Origin: Ligula intestinalis
Taxonomy: Eukaryota > Platyhelminthes > Cestoda > Diphyllobothriidea > Diphyllobothriidae
DNA: 64,000 bases
Direction of reading: 5' to 3'
Assembly: GCA_036362985.1 (NCBI GenBank)
Contig: JAYGXS010000001.1
Location: 54,505,358 to 54,569,357 of the forward strand
The position numbers and the translations under genes are program-made. The notes beneath the pieces are model-generated. The model saw only the letters and a program-made list of their open reading frames with translations, did no database searches and was not told where the DNA came from. Within the stretch, counting starts at the first letter, position 1. Each line of letters opens with the position of its first letter. Positions 34,301 to 43,490 of this stretch are shown piece after piece.

Positions 34301-37300
34301 GATAAAATGAATTATAGGTAATGTCTGTATGAAACACCTCAAAGTAATTCGTCTTATATCGCTGTGCTGCCGGAAACCCTTCTTGTTCCTGCTGGATTTT
34401 CTCCTCCAGTTCCGTCAACTCGTACTTTTCCCATCTGTCGGGCTTCTGCTGTAGTTCCAGGGATGGCAGCGAACTGTACCTCCTTTCCACAGTCGTTATG
34501 CGGGTTTCTATCAGGGCAACACGTTTCACTAGAGAATCGACTTGTTTTGAGATGGTGTCCAATGTGTCCTTCATCCACGACGTTCGGGGTTCTGGGGGGT
34601 CGACTGTGGATTGTAACGAGGGGTCTCCATTAGTGGCATAACGGCTACCTTCGATATTTTTAGCGTATTCTCGGAATGGCACTTCGGAGAAGGGGCATTT
34701 TGGTGCAGTTTCAGTACGTTCCTATAATAAACACGGGGACGTTAAAAAGTTTTACGACAGTTGTTTCGCGGTCGAAATTATAACTTGAGGAACAACTCAG
34801 TGGAGAATATAAGAGGATGGGAGAGGCGCATCGAATATATATTACACATAATGTCCCCTGAAAAAAGAAAACAATGGGCTCCTTGGACTCTTGGAACAAA
34901 ACATCATAGATAAAAAAATATTACAAGACTTCGTAAAAGAAAGTGTTAAGAAATGTACGAGTTAGCATAAGTCTAAAGCAGTTCAACTAAAGGTGTGCAG
35001 ACAATGCATCCTAGTCACAGAAGTACAAAAGTAGGGGTTCAAAAAACGAATACTGCACATCGTTGAGGAACAATAAGAGTCAGCAACAAACGGTTGGATG
35101 GACCAGCCCACCCCTATCCGTTGTAGTTCCAGCCAAAGTGGCAGATATACGTAAGCTGTCAGTTAATTGCAGTCCGTAGTTCATTAAGTAGTGATCAGCC
35201 AGTTGTATCAGTCGTAGCATCAGCTGCACGCAGTCGTTACATAGTTGTAAAACCGTTTTCCTGAGAATCAGAAACCGTACGAAGGTTGAGTTATTCATCT
35301 ATCAGCTAGTTCATGGCGATAGGTCCGATGAAAATAAAAGGGAAGGCGTACTAAGAAAGACTAGGCCTACCAATGCGACGCAGGATTAATAGCGTTGTCC
35401 AATTCCCTACAAAGCTTTCGTTTCCGCCTCCGCAATACCGCGGCCTCACAGTGGCCTACAACAGGTGCATAGCACCTTTACTACCAGCGTTGTATTTATA
35501 ATACGGTCAGCGTTCACGAGCACTAAATTCCGCCTCAGTGGCCATTTTCCCCTTATTAGAGTTAGCACTTAGTCCTTTGATAGGCAACAGTCACTGCGCC
35601 TGGACTAAGGAATATAGTTTATGGTTATTAATTTGCAGCTGATTCGTTTTGCTTAACGAAGACCATATACTTGTGCGTTTTCGGTATTCTTTTTAATACC
35701 CATAAACAAAAACAGACTAAAAACACATGGCTGTCCGCCAAGCAGTTTATTCAAAACAGTCCCCAATTTTGATACAAACATTTTGCTTAGCAATGCTTTA
35801 AAGACTGATCGCAACCGTGTTAACACAGTAACAATGAGTTCGCAAAAGTTGAACAAAACGTCCAAGGAAGACGCTACATTCATGTAGACTAACTTTATAT
35901 CCCCCAATGGTCGCTTATGCACAGGTAATTTGACAAGAGGCAGTCGGTACTTTGCCAGAGGAAGAGGAGGGTATACACGTGAGAGAGAGAACCCCTTTCA
36001 GGGAGAGTAAAATGTCCAAACTAATTTATGTTAAGGGTGATGCTCTACACTGGGCGGTAAATAAGAAAGCCAAATTACTGTCATTGTGTCTAGTTCTGTC
36101 AATTGTTATCTGCAACGAATTACTTTCATGATTAATAAAACCAGCTACTGCCAGACGCAGAAGCATAAGTGGAGAAACCTCTACGTGGTCAAGCTGTCCA
36201 GAAATGTAGCTCAAAGGGACTTCTGAAAACACATTCAGGCAAATTGACGTTTGCCATTAACCAAATGAGACTTTAATAGATAATCCAAAGACAGAAATGA
36301 CGCTAAAGCGGTTTCTATTCCCCGTATCAAACAGATCGAGCGTCGATTTCGACGATGCCAACTGTATGCGCGTGTGAATTTTAGTGATTTTAGATTTGCA
36401 CAGCGTCTACCGCATGCCCTCTGTTCTCACCCACCAGAGCCCAATGTCAAGACACAGTCAAGAAGACCAGAAGTGGGATCAGGCGCAGGTGGCTGGTACG
36501 GCTGAAGTCCTTCCTAAGCGTGCCAACACGCTTTTCCCTTACTTGTACTTTGCGGCTGTGACCATGCCTGATCTAGCCGCTCTTCTCCAGCAACGGAGAC
36601 CGAATATAGAAGGTCCACGAATTGCTTCCATTTCTTGACGAACGGCCTCGAGCCAAGTCTTCAGTTGCCCTCCTCTTCGACGCCTCGGAGTGGGCTGCGG
36701 CGCCAGATCGAAGGCAGCATAGCAAAGCTCGTGGGGCGGAGGGCAGAGAACGTGCCCAAACCACATCAGTCGCCTTTCTTGAATGACCTGAGATATGCTC
36801 GCGATACGAGCGCAGCAAGTGCGGATTGTCTCACTTGAGATCAAGTCGGTATGCGTAACTCTAGGGTGGCCCTCAGGTAGCGGTGATCAAATACCTCCAG
36901 CCTTCGCTCATCTTCAGCGCGCAAAGCCCAGTATTCACGTCCATAGAGGATTGACCGGATGAAACCACGGTATACACAGATCTTCGTGGCGATGGAGATG
37001 TCACGTCATATCTATAGGCACTTTCGAAGTGCTGAGAAAATCCAGCGAGCAGCATCAATGTGGGAAAGAACGTTGTCCTTGCTCTGCCCATTCGGTAGCA
37101 GCCTCGCCCCGAGGTATTTAAAGCCGTCAATTTCTTTAAGTTGATGGTCATTAATCCCCAGGGGTGCCTTCTCCTGATCAGGAATGCAGCTGGAGAATAA
37201 CTTAGTCTTTCCGGTATTTTTAGAAATGTCAACTGACATAGTAATCTCGTTCACCCGCGACACTACAGAATGTAGACCACCAAAGCTTGAAGATAGCAGC

Positions 37301-40300
37301 GCAATATCATCGGCGTAGTCGAGATCAGTCAGCGGGTGTCGGGGTGCAAGTTCAACACCGTCTTCGTCATGCAGGTCCTTCCTGAGAATTCAGTAAATGA
37401 CGTAGTTAAACAGAATGGGCGACAGGACGCAGCCCCGTCAGACACCAACTCAGATATCTAATGGTTGAGAGATTGTTGTGACCAGAACTTGTAAGGTGGT
37501 GGAGCGATAGTAGACCTTAATCATGGCAATGAGTTTGGTCGGTACTCCATCTAGTTCCATTATTCGCCACAGGGACTCGCGATGGATGGAATGGAACGCG
37601 GCGGCGAAGTCGACATAGCAGACGGCCTTCGGTTCCTCGTAGCTATAGCGAAATTATATAATGCACCTCAGCGTAAATCTCTCGTCCGCACATCCACGCC
37701 GCGCCCTGGAGTCACGCACAGACTGGAACCGCCTGAGAAGAACGATAGCGAATATCTTCGCAGCAACCTCTACAAGACTTATGCCACTGTAGTTATTGCG
37801 TCTTTTCTTATCTCCTTTCTTGTAGACAGTTCCAAGGATGCCTGAGCCCCAGTCATCGAGAACGGCCTCGTTTCTCCACGCCTAACTTCATGAAGCCAAG
37901 AAGTCGGAATGTCGACAAAAGACTTGTAGGTTTCTGCAGGAATACCGTTTACTCCGGACGCCTTCTTATTTCGCAGCCTCTGCATTGCATCGGCAACTTC
38001 GTCTTCGGGAGGTCACACGACACTGCGTAAGATAGAGAGGGTTGCAACTCTGTTGTGGAGGAGAGGGAGGGTGTGATGGGTTGTCCATGAAAGTTGAGGA
38101 GGTGCTCTAAGTGATCGCGCCATCGATCGACCTTGACCGAATTGTCAGCAATAAAGCCGCCATTCACATCGAGAACAGAATCACAGTGTAGGGAGCTTAC
38201 CACTATCTTGGCAGATAATTTGGTACAATTTCGAGTGTCACCAACATTTAAAGACTGCTCTATAGAAATCGCCGTTTTTGACCAATACTTCCGTCGGTCA
38301 GCTCTAGCCGACTTGCTGTCAGCTTTCTGAGTTTGCGGAAGGAAGCATCGTTACAGGATCTGGCTCGAGTCGTCGCTGCAGACAGCTGCAGTTTTCTTCC
38401 GTAGATCCAGTCAATGCGGCGCCGCTGAGTGAATCGGAGGTCTTTCTAAACTGTCCCATTGACGGATGTCTTCAGTGATGACCATTTGCTACTGCCTTCG
38501 CCGTCGACTTGGGTCGTAATATGGGACCGGATTTCTGCGCTCAGAGCCTCGGTAGTGTTAGGTTGCCGGAGTTTTGCGACATCGAGGTGTCTCGCACATT
38601 ACATTTTGGGCGCAGATGGGAGGTGCACCTTCAGGCGCGTGCGAACGAGAGCATGGTCAGCGCCGTTGACGGTACCAGTTTCGGCACCTTNNNNNNNNNN
38701 NNNNNNNNNNNNNNNNNNNNNNNNNNNNNNNNNNNNNNNNNNNNNNNNNNNNNNNNNNNNNNNNNNNNNNNNNNNNNNNNNNNNNNNNNNNNNNNNNNNN
38801 NNNNNNNNNNNNNNNNNNNNNNNNNNNNNNNNNNNNNNNNNNNNNNNNNNNNNNNNNNNNNNNNNNNNNNNNNNNNNNNNNNNNNNNNNNNNNNNNNNNN
38901 NNNNNNNNNNNNNNNNNNNNNNNNNNNNNNNNNNNNNNNNNNNNNNNNNNNNNNNNNNNNNNNNNNNNNNNNNNNNNNNNNNNNNNNNNNNNNNNNNNNN
39001 NNNNNNNNNNNNNNNNNNNNNNNNNNNNNNNNNNNNNNNNNNNNNNNNNNNNNNNNNNNNNNNNNNNNNNNNNNNNNNNNNNNNNNNNNNACTGTGTCCT
39101 ATAAATACTGCAAACGTCTGTGCATAGTTAACCTTTCAGCTACTCATGTCTCTGATGACGAATCCGCGACGGATATCGAAACGTCAGGCGAATAAACATA
39201 TTGTCCCAGCGATCGAGTCTTCTTCTTCTTCTTCTCAATTGCTTCCTGGGACACGGATGTTCGCTTGTATTGGCAAAGGCCAATAAAGCCAGAAATAGCT
39301 ATCCTAGCGTGCCTGGCTTTGCCGGTAATGCCTATAAAATTTCGTGTCTACCAAATGAGTCGCGTGGACCACTGCGAAACATGGTCAGGTGGAATTCAAC
39401 CCCCGAGATTTTTATTTCTCGGGCGCCTGAGTCGGGAGTCGGACAGACAGCAAACAATTAAGTGATATGGATAGAGACTGCGCGCCGTCAGGCGTTGAGC
39501 ACCAGTCTGTAAGTGTTCGCACATTCCAGCATCCAATACCAAGAGTCTGTTTCTGGTTGAGTAATCCAGCTTGCATACTATTCGCCCGCACCACTGGACA
39601 AGGGTTGCGGAGCGCGTCGGTTCCCGCAGACGCCGTAGCATGGGTCGTAAAATCGTCAGTTGACATACTAATGAGGTTTCTTGGGGATGCTGAATTCAGG
39701 CGGGTCCCCACCAGCCACTCGTACTCTTTGTTTGAGGTTGTCTGCTCTAGCACTGTGGCTCAAGAACTTAACCACAAGGCGTTGGTGGCAAGCAAATCTA
39801 TTTAATGGTGGTTAACGCTCGCCATGTCACAGTGCCGTCATTGGGACTTGTGGCACTTTTTAAGGCAGTCGGTGCGCCAGACCTCAGCCCTCCGTGCCAT
39901 GGTAACACTATCACTGCTGTTCCATGCTTATTCTCCAGACCCGGGAGCCTGCTTCTTTCGCAGCTCACATTCGCTGAAGACCGTGCCGCTATCCGCCACC
40001 GGTTGGCGCGTCAGGTAGCCAGCAGCTAGGCTAACGGGTAACCGGCCTTCCCCCCATGTTCGGCATTTGTTATCGGGGCGCAACCCGAATAATACCTGCC
40101 ATACCCTGATCTGGCCCGCGTGTTTGTCTAGTGCGTCTATCACGCGGCCCGTTTTAGGGCCACTCTCAGCATCAACTCTCTCGCTATAATGCACACACAC
40201 GCGACAGTTTGTCGGACGAACAATACTCTCGAGGGAGCAACAGTGACAGTTGCATTGCCTGAAGGAGTTTCACGGGGCAGATCTCACTCTTTCCTTGTAC

Positions 40301-41568
40301 ACGTATGGTGTCTAAGTTTCAGGATTACGTCAATACTGACAGTATACGCAGTAGCTAGGATAGCGTACAACCTCGCATAATACGCCAACTTTGCGCGGAC
40401 ATCCCCTTGAACTACGCCGTTCCAATATCCACCACCTGTTTACGCGTCAGGTAGCCAGCAGCTAGGCTAACGGGTAACCGGCCTTCCCCCACCCCTCCCC
40501 TATGTTCGGCATTTGTTATCGCGGCGCAACCCGAATAACGCCTGCCATACTTTGATCTGACCCGCGTGCTGGTCCAATGCATCTATCACGTGGTCCGTTG
40601 GGGGACACTCTCAGCATCAACTCTCTCTAACGCACACACACGAGTTTATCGGACGACCAATACTCTCGAGGGAGCAACAGTGACAGTTGCATGACCTGAG
40701 GGAGACTTTCACAGCACAGATCTCACTCTGTCCTTGTACATACATGGTGTCCAAGTTTCAGGACTACGTCAATACTGGCCAAGTGCGCATACGCAGTAGC
40801 TAGGATAGCGTATAACCCCGCATATGCGTGCAAGGGCATGGCTGGCCTCTTTGTCATAACCGATTCCAGTTTCACATACAAATTTGTCGGTGTTGCAGAG
40901 ATACACCTACCTGAAGAAGTGGTTACCCGATCTGAGGTCGCCATATACAGTGCAGCTTCCTAGAGCCACAAATGGGAATGAGGTGTGGGTAAGAGTGCAA
41001 CAAACACAGTAAACAGCATTACACACATGCAGTGCGGAGGAGTGGAGAGAGTCGCCGTGCTGCGAGATGTCTGCCGTGTTTGCGTCGCCTGTGTCTTCAT
41101 CGGTGAAGACGGAGATGGCGGAAGAATCCTGCGTAGGTCGCAGAAGGGCTTTGGAATCCAGCCGGAGGGTCTGCCTGCCAACAGTTGTTTCGGGGCGCCC
41201 CCCTGACAGGCGCGTCGACGTACTAATTTCAGGGGGAGACGGTGGCTGTCGTTGAGTTTTGAAGCTTAGAGACGGCGTGGTTAGTTGGCTGTCCGAGGGG
41301 TGGGCACCGGCAGCAGCACCTGCGTCCATGGTTACCTCACCGGATCTCGTAGGAGGAGTCTTATTGCGGGACGGTCGGCCGCGGACGGACTTACGATGCA
41401 AGTCCTTCTCTAAAACTGTCATCGCCTTGATAATCTCTGTTGCCATTTGAATCTTCTTGACGGAAAAGCCGTTGGTGAAGAATTGGGAAAGCGAGACCAC
41501 TGGTTTCATATTGAGTATGTCCCTGCAAACGCGATAGACCAACGCCATGAATTTTCGGTCGTCGGCTC
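30705..41568 (-). CDS. CEP44: CEP44-like centrosomal protein (5' exons missing)
   Basis: Three minus-strand exons can be joined in phase: 41568 to about 41027, 34721-34338 and 31304-30705. The first holds DDRKFMALVYRVCRDILNMK, PVVSLSQFFTNGFSVKKIQM and ATEIIKAMTVLEKDLHRK. This matches the C-terminal half of the CEP44 domain (vertebrate pattern NDLRFIDAVYKLLRDxFNYKPxLxxxQFxxxGFAExKIQ). CEP44 is a centrosome and spindle-pole protein needed for centriole-to-centrosome conversion. The second exon is a coiled coil, as in the family. The third is a Ser/Pro-rich tail of 199 codons. The N-terminal half of the domain should lie upstream, between about 41.6 and 49.9 kb, but I could not find it. The introns hold LINE copy 2, a SINE and a PLE fragment. 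Confidence 0.72.
32355..32439 (-). repeat. tRNA-like SINE head
   Basis: On the minus strand, GGACCTCGTAGCTCAGTTGG gives an A-box and D-arm, and GGATTTGAATCCCG gives a B-box and T-loop about 50 bases later. The ends can form only a partial acceptor stem, and the anticodon arm is poor, so this is a pseudo-tRNA rather than a working gene. Sequence continuing leftward (32354-32210) would be the SINE body. Confidence 0.6.
32837..33046 (-). pseudogene. PLE GIY-YIG endonuclease fragment
   Basis: Translates to CVYEITCTCESKHIGQTQRQ, LAARSVEHFPSWLLKQENE and related residues. This aligns over about 60 residues with CVYKFTCTCGCKYIGRTQRQ, LATRAAEHLPSWLFKQENK of the 41.9 kb element. YIG has become HIG here. 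No RT is attached, so it is a 5'-truncated remnant of a related family. Confidence 0.75.
34338..34721 (-). CDS. CEP44: CEP44-like coiled-coil exon
   Basis: Acceptor GTTTATTATAG before 34721 and donor GAG|GTGTTT, both at codon boundaries. 128 codons: ERTETAPKCPFSEVPFREYA, then a heptad-like region LDTISKQVDSLVKRVALIET and RITTVERRYSSLPSLELQQK. A predicted coiled coil in this position fits CEP44 and related centrosomal proteins. The assignment rests on order, strand and phase. Confidence 0.6.
38691..39090. other. Assembly gap (400 N)
   Basis: A run of N of exactly 400 bases inside LINE copy 2, at the edge of a nested insertion. The missing sequence probably holds the rest of the endonuclease and the left part of the insert. 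Gap length may be nominal. Confidence 0.95.
39148..39189 (+). ncRNA. Hammerhead-ribozyme-like motif, probably of a PLE
   Basis: Contains CTGATGA (39152-39158), a stem II with ATCCG/CGGAT around a three-base loop, GAAA (39178-39181), and C-GUC (39182-39185). Stem I forms from GTCT (39148-39151) with AGGC (39186-39189). The predicted cut is after C39185. Stem III is only two base pairs with no loop, which would require a dimer. The base of stem II (39159-39161 against 39175-39177) is mismatched. PLEs are reported to carry minimal type I hammerheads with very short stem III. The downstream sequence matches a PLE-associated hairpin at 22.5 kb. Activity is unproven. Confidence 0.45.
39217..39235 (+). 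repeat. (CTT)n microsatellite
   Basis: About six CTT units immediately after the GATCGAGT sequence that follows the hammerhead-like motif. The equivalent place at 22546 has only CATCTTCTC, so the repeat may be the variable end of that element. Confidence 0.8.
40005..40830 (-). repeat. Two tandem LINE 5' monomers, about 435 bp each
   Basis: The segment starting GCGTCAGGTAGCCAGCAGCT at 40009 recurs at 40444. Both continue through TTCGGCATTTGTTATCG, CTCGAGGGAGCAACAGTGAC and GTTTCAGGA(T/C)TACGTCAATA. Spacing is 435 bases, and the copies differ by substitutions and small indels. The first 30 bases are also found at the 5' limit of LINE copy 1 (14245-14275), which is truncated within the first monomer. 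This suggests a tandem 5' promoter-like array on the minus-strand LINE. Confidence 0.75.
41027..41568 (-). CDS. CEP44: CEP44-domain exon
   Basis: Acceptor TTTCCTCCCAACCAG; the exon starts with two bases completing a codon, then ADDRKFMALVYRVCRDILNM. After the domain comes a basic linker (LHRKSVRGRPSRNKTPPTRS) and a Ser/Thr/Pro-rich stretch to the donor, placed at CAT|GTGTGT near 41027 because that gives phase 0. The frame stays open to 40907, so the donor is uncertain by tens of bases. Confidence 0.75.
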
Positions 41569-41886
41569 CTGGTTGGGAGGAAAGACAAATAAACACTTCC
41601 AGAATGACGATGAATACAAAAAGGGATGTTCATTTTCCCAACGCTCGCCTAATCAGTCCCATTGCTCCGCAGAGCTCAGTGGACACTCATCCAGCATCCT
41701 ATGGTTCAACTAAGAAATCAAAAACCGCAGGCCAAACGAACACCTCAGAAAGTGGGGACTAAAGAAGGACGTCTCGTCCGACAGTGTTTTCAATTGTCTA
41801 CTTAGCAAATCTCGCTGCAAAGGCACAGAAACGAGTATCATAGCGCTCTCATGTAGATGCAGACCCCGAGCGAGTTATGAAGATGA

Positions 41887-43200
41887 GTGTCGATGACAAC
41901 TATCAGTCAAATATGGCAGAATTTATTCGATCAAATAAATTTCGTGACGGCTCGTCAGCTGCGGCCGGTTCTCCAAAATGTTCCAAACAAATTTATGATT
42001 TCTTTAGACGTTGAATCCTTATTTACAAACGTACCATTGGATGAAACAATCGACGTTATATGTACTCATGCATCCTATACTCGTCTACCACCTGATATAC
42101 TAAGGGAATTGCTTACACTATGTACGAAAAATGTGCAACTCCTCTTTAATGGGCATCGGTATAGACAAATCGATCGAGTCGCAATGGGAAGTCCACTTGG
42201 ACCTACTTTTGCTGACATATTCATGGGTCATTTAGAAAACGTGTCATCACAACTAAACAAGACAACTTTATACAGACGTTACGTCGATGATATCTTCACT
42301 ATAGTTGAAACCAAACAAGACGCTGAAAATCTTCTTCGATTCATGAATAAATTGCATCCAAAAATAAAGTTCACGATGGAAATGGAGCAAAACAACATAT
42401 TGCCTTTTCTTGACGTCCTCCTGTTTAGAGAGGCTGATGGTTCAATAAGGCGAAGTGTTTATCACAAGGCTACCTGGAAGGGCCAGTACCTACAATTTAC
42501 TAGTTTTGTGCCAATTCATTGGAAACGAAACTTGGTACTAACTCTCTTCCAGCGAGCTGAGAAAAATTGCAGCAATGAAACATTACCAACAGAAATTTCC
42601 AGCATCAAAGACGCCCTACTTAAACGTGGATATCCTTCACGTTTCATTCAGAAATACAGTAAACCTTTACGGCTGAAAATTATGGAACAGTTTGTTCCAA
42701 AAAAGCCCGTTTTTATATCTCTACCCTTCAAAGGTGACAAAGTATCAAATACAATCAAACGACGTTTGCGATGCACCATAGAGAGAACGTACAATGCAGC
42801 TGCATTGGTGTTCCTCAGCCCTATTAAAGGCCTTCCCGTTAACGGGACAAAAGATGCCTTGCCTTTGCACGCCACTCCAAACTGCGTCTATAAATTTACA
42901 TGCACTTGCGGATGCAAGTACATCGGGCGAACGCAAAGGCAATTGGCGACCAGGGCAGCTGAGCATTTACCCTCTTGGCTTTTTAAACAGGAAAACAAAG
43001 TACCTCGGTCCTCTATTACAAAACATCTATTGGACAGTGGTCACTCTGTCGATCCGAAAAAATCTTTCCGAGTTCTTGTTCGAGCACGAACAAACCGGAC
43101 ATTACGCTACATGGAAGTAGCCTATATACGGCGGGAGAAACCCGACCTATGTAAGCAATTAGAACATGTGGCTAACCTACAGCTGCCTTGGGGTTCATAG
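41887..43200 (+). CDS. PLE reverse transcriptase - GIY-YIG endonuclease
   Basis: 437 codons without a stop. RT motif A MISLDVESLF (37-46), motif B-like VAMGSPLGPTFADIF (98-112), catalytic YVDD (132-135), NNILPFLDVLL (169-179) and the PLE linker HWKRNLVLTLFQRAEKNC. The endonuclease starts CVYKFTCTCGCKYIGRTQRQ (about 333-352), with the GIY-YIG pair as VYKF and YIG and a downstream Arg/Glu (EHLPSWL). The first roughly 27 codons come from the left inverted-repeat arm and are not true PLE protein. The true N-terminal RT region with the LPKxHK motif is absent, so the frame encodes a partial enzyme. Confidence 0.88.
   Translation: MSMTTISQIWQNLFDQINFVTARQLRPVLQNVPNKFMISLDVESLFTNVPLDETIDVICTHASYTRLPPDILRELLTLCTKNVQLLFNGHRYRQIDRVAMGSPLGPTFADIFMGHLENVSSQLNKTTLYRRYVDDIFTIVETKQDAENLLRFMNKLHPKIKFTMEMEQNNILPFLDVLLFREADGSIRRSVYHKATWKGQYLQFTSFVPIHWKRNLVLTLFQRAEKNCSNETLPTEISSIKDALLKRGYPSRFIQKYSKPLRLKIMEQFVPKKPVFISLPFKGDKVSNTIKRRLRCTIERTYNAAALVFLSPIKGLPVNGTKDALPLHATPNCVYKFTCTCGCKYIGRTQRQLATRAAEHLPSWLFKQENKVPRSSITKHLLDSGHSVDPKKSFRVLVRARTNRTLRYMEVAYIRREKPDLCKQLEHVANLQLPWGS
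41908..41966 (+). repeat. 59-bp inverted repeat, left arm
   Basis: Identical to the reverse complement of 43383-43441. Begins CAAATATGGCAGAATTTATT and ends in GCTGCGGCC. It abuts the direct repeat and contains an internal 18-bp near-palindrome (TTTATTCGATCAAATAAA). Confidence 0.95.
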
Positions 43201-43382
43201 GCCTACATTTAGTCACCTTTTGTTTTTGTGTTGTTTCCCCCCCCCCCCCAATTTCCGCCCTTTCCCGAGTTAAGTTGACAATATGAATGTTCACTTACGC
43301 GCAAATTTGACCTTGCTTTTATCGATTTTGTTGATATTCAAATTGTGCTATAACCCACTTGTTATTCATTCATGCAAAGACG

Positions 43383-43441
43383 GGCCGCAGCTGACGAGCC
43401 GTCACGAAATTTATTTGATCGAATAAATTCTGCCATATTTG
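43383..43441 (-). repeat. 59-bp inverted repeat, right arm
   Basis: Lies about 180 bases after the PLE stop codon, before a 35-base spacer and the right direct repeat. On the plus strand it reads GGCCGCAGCTGACGAG, then CCGTCACGAAA and the AT-rich palindrome. It includes an incomplete hammerhead-like arrangement discussed in the findings. Confidence 0.95.
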
Positions 43442-43490
43442 CTTGCTTCAAATTTCTTCCTGGGAAAATATTTTTCACAACTATCAGTCA

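Larger units (their letters stand above)
31305..34337. other. CEP44 intron with SINE and PLE fragments
   Basis: Apart from the tRNA-like repeat (32355-32439) and the PLE endonuclease remnant (32837-33046), I see no recognised sequence. Confidence 0.45.
36539..40830 (-). mobile_element. RTE-like LINE, copy 2, in CEP44 intron
   Basis: Same family as copy 1, in the same plus-strand orientation. From right to left it shows two 5' monomers (40830-40005), a 5' leader (40004-39800), the start of the endonuclease (39800-39400; IGCWNVRTLTDWC), an interruption and assembly gap, then RT (about 38300-37000; NKKASGVNGIPAE) and the C-terminal segment EERRLMWFGHVL...HELCYAAFD (about 36750). Many stops and shifts make it inactive. 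Endonuclease sequence resumes near 39330, next to foreign PLE-like DNA. Confidence 0.8.
41896..43490 (+). mobile_element. Penelope-like element with open RT/GIY-YIG frame
   Basis: A PLE inserted just upstream of the CEP44-domain exon, opposite in orientation to that gene. It is bounded by 14-bp direct repeats (ACAACTATCAGTCA at 41896-41909 and 43477-43490), read as the target duplication. Inside these is a perfect 59-bp inverted repeat (41908-41966 and 43383-43441). The coding frame is continuous. The RT N-terminal part is missing, so the copy is 5'-truncated. Absence of stops and the perfect repeats point to a recent insertion. Confidence 0.88.

Noticed and set aside
38459..39195. Open frames of over 220 codons across the N-run
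   Set aside because: Most of their length is translated N. The real sequence on either side is antisense LINE and PLE-like DNA.
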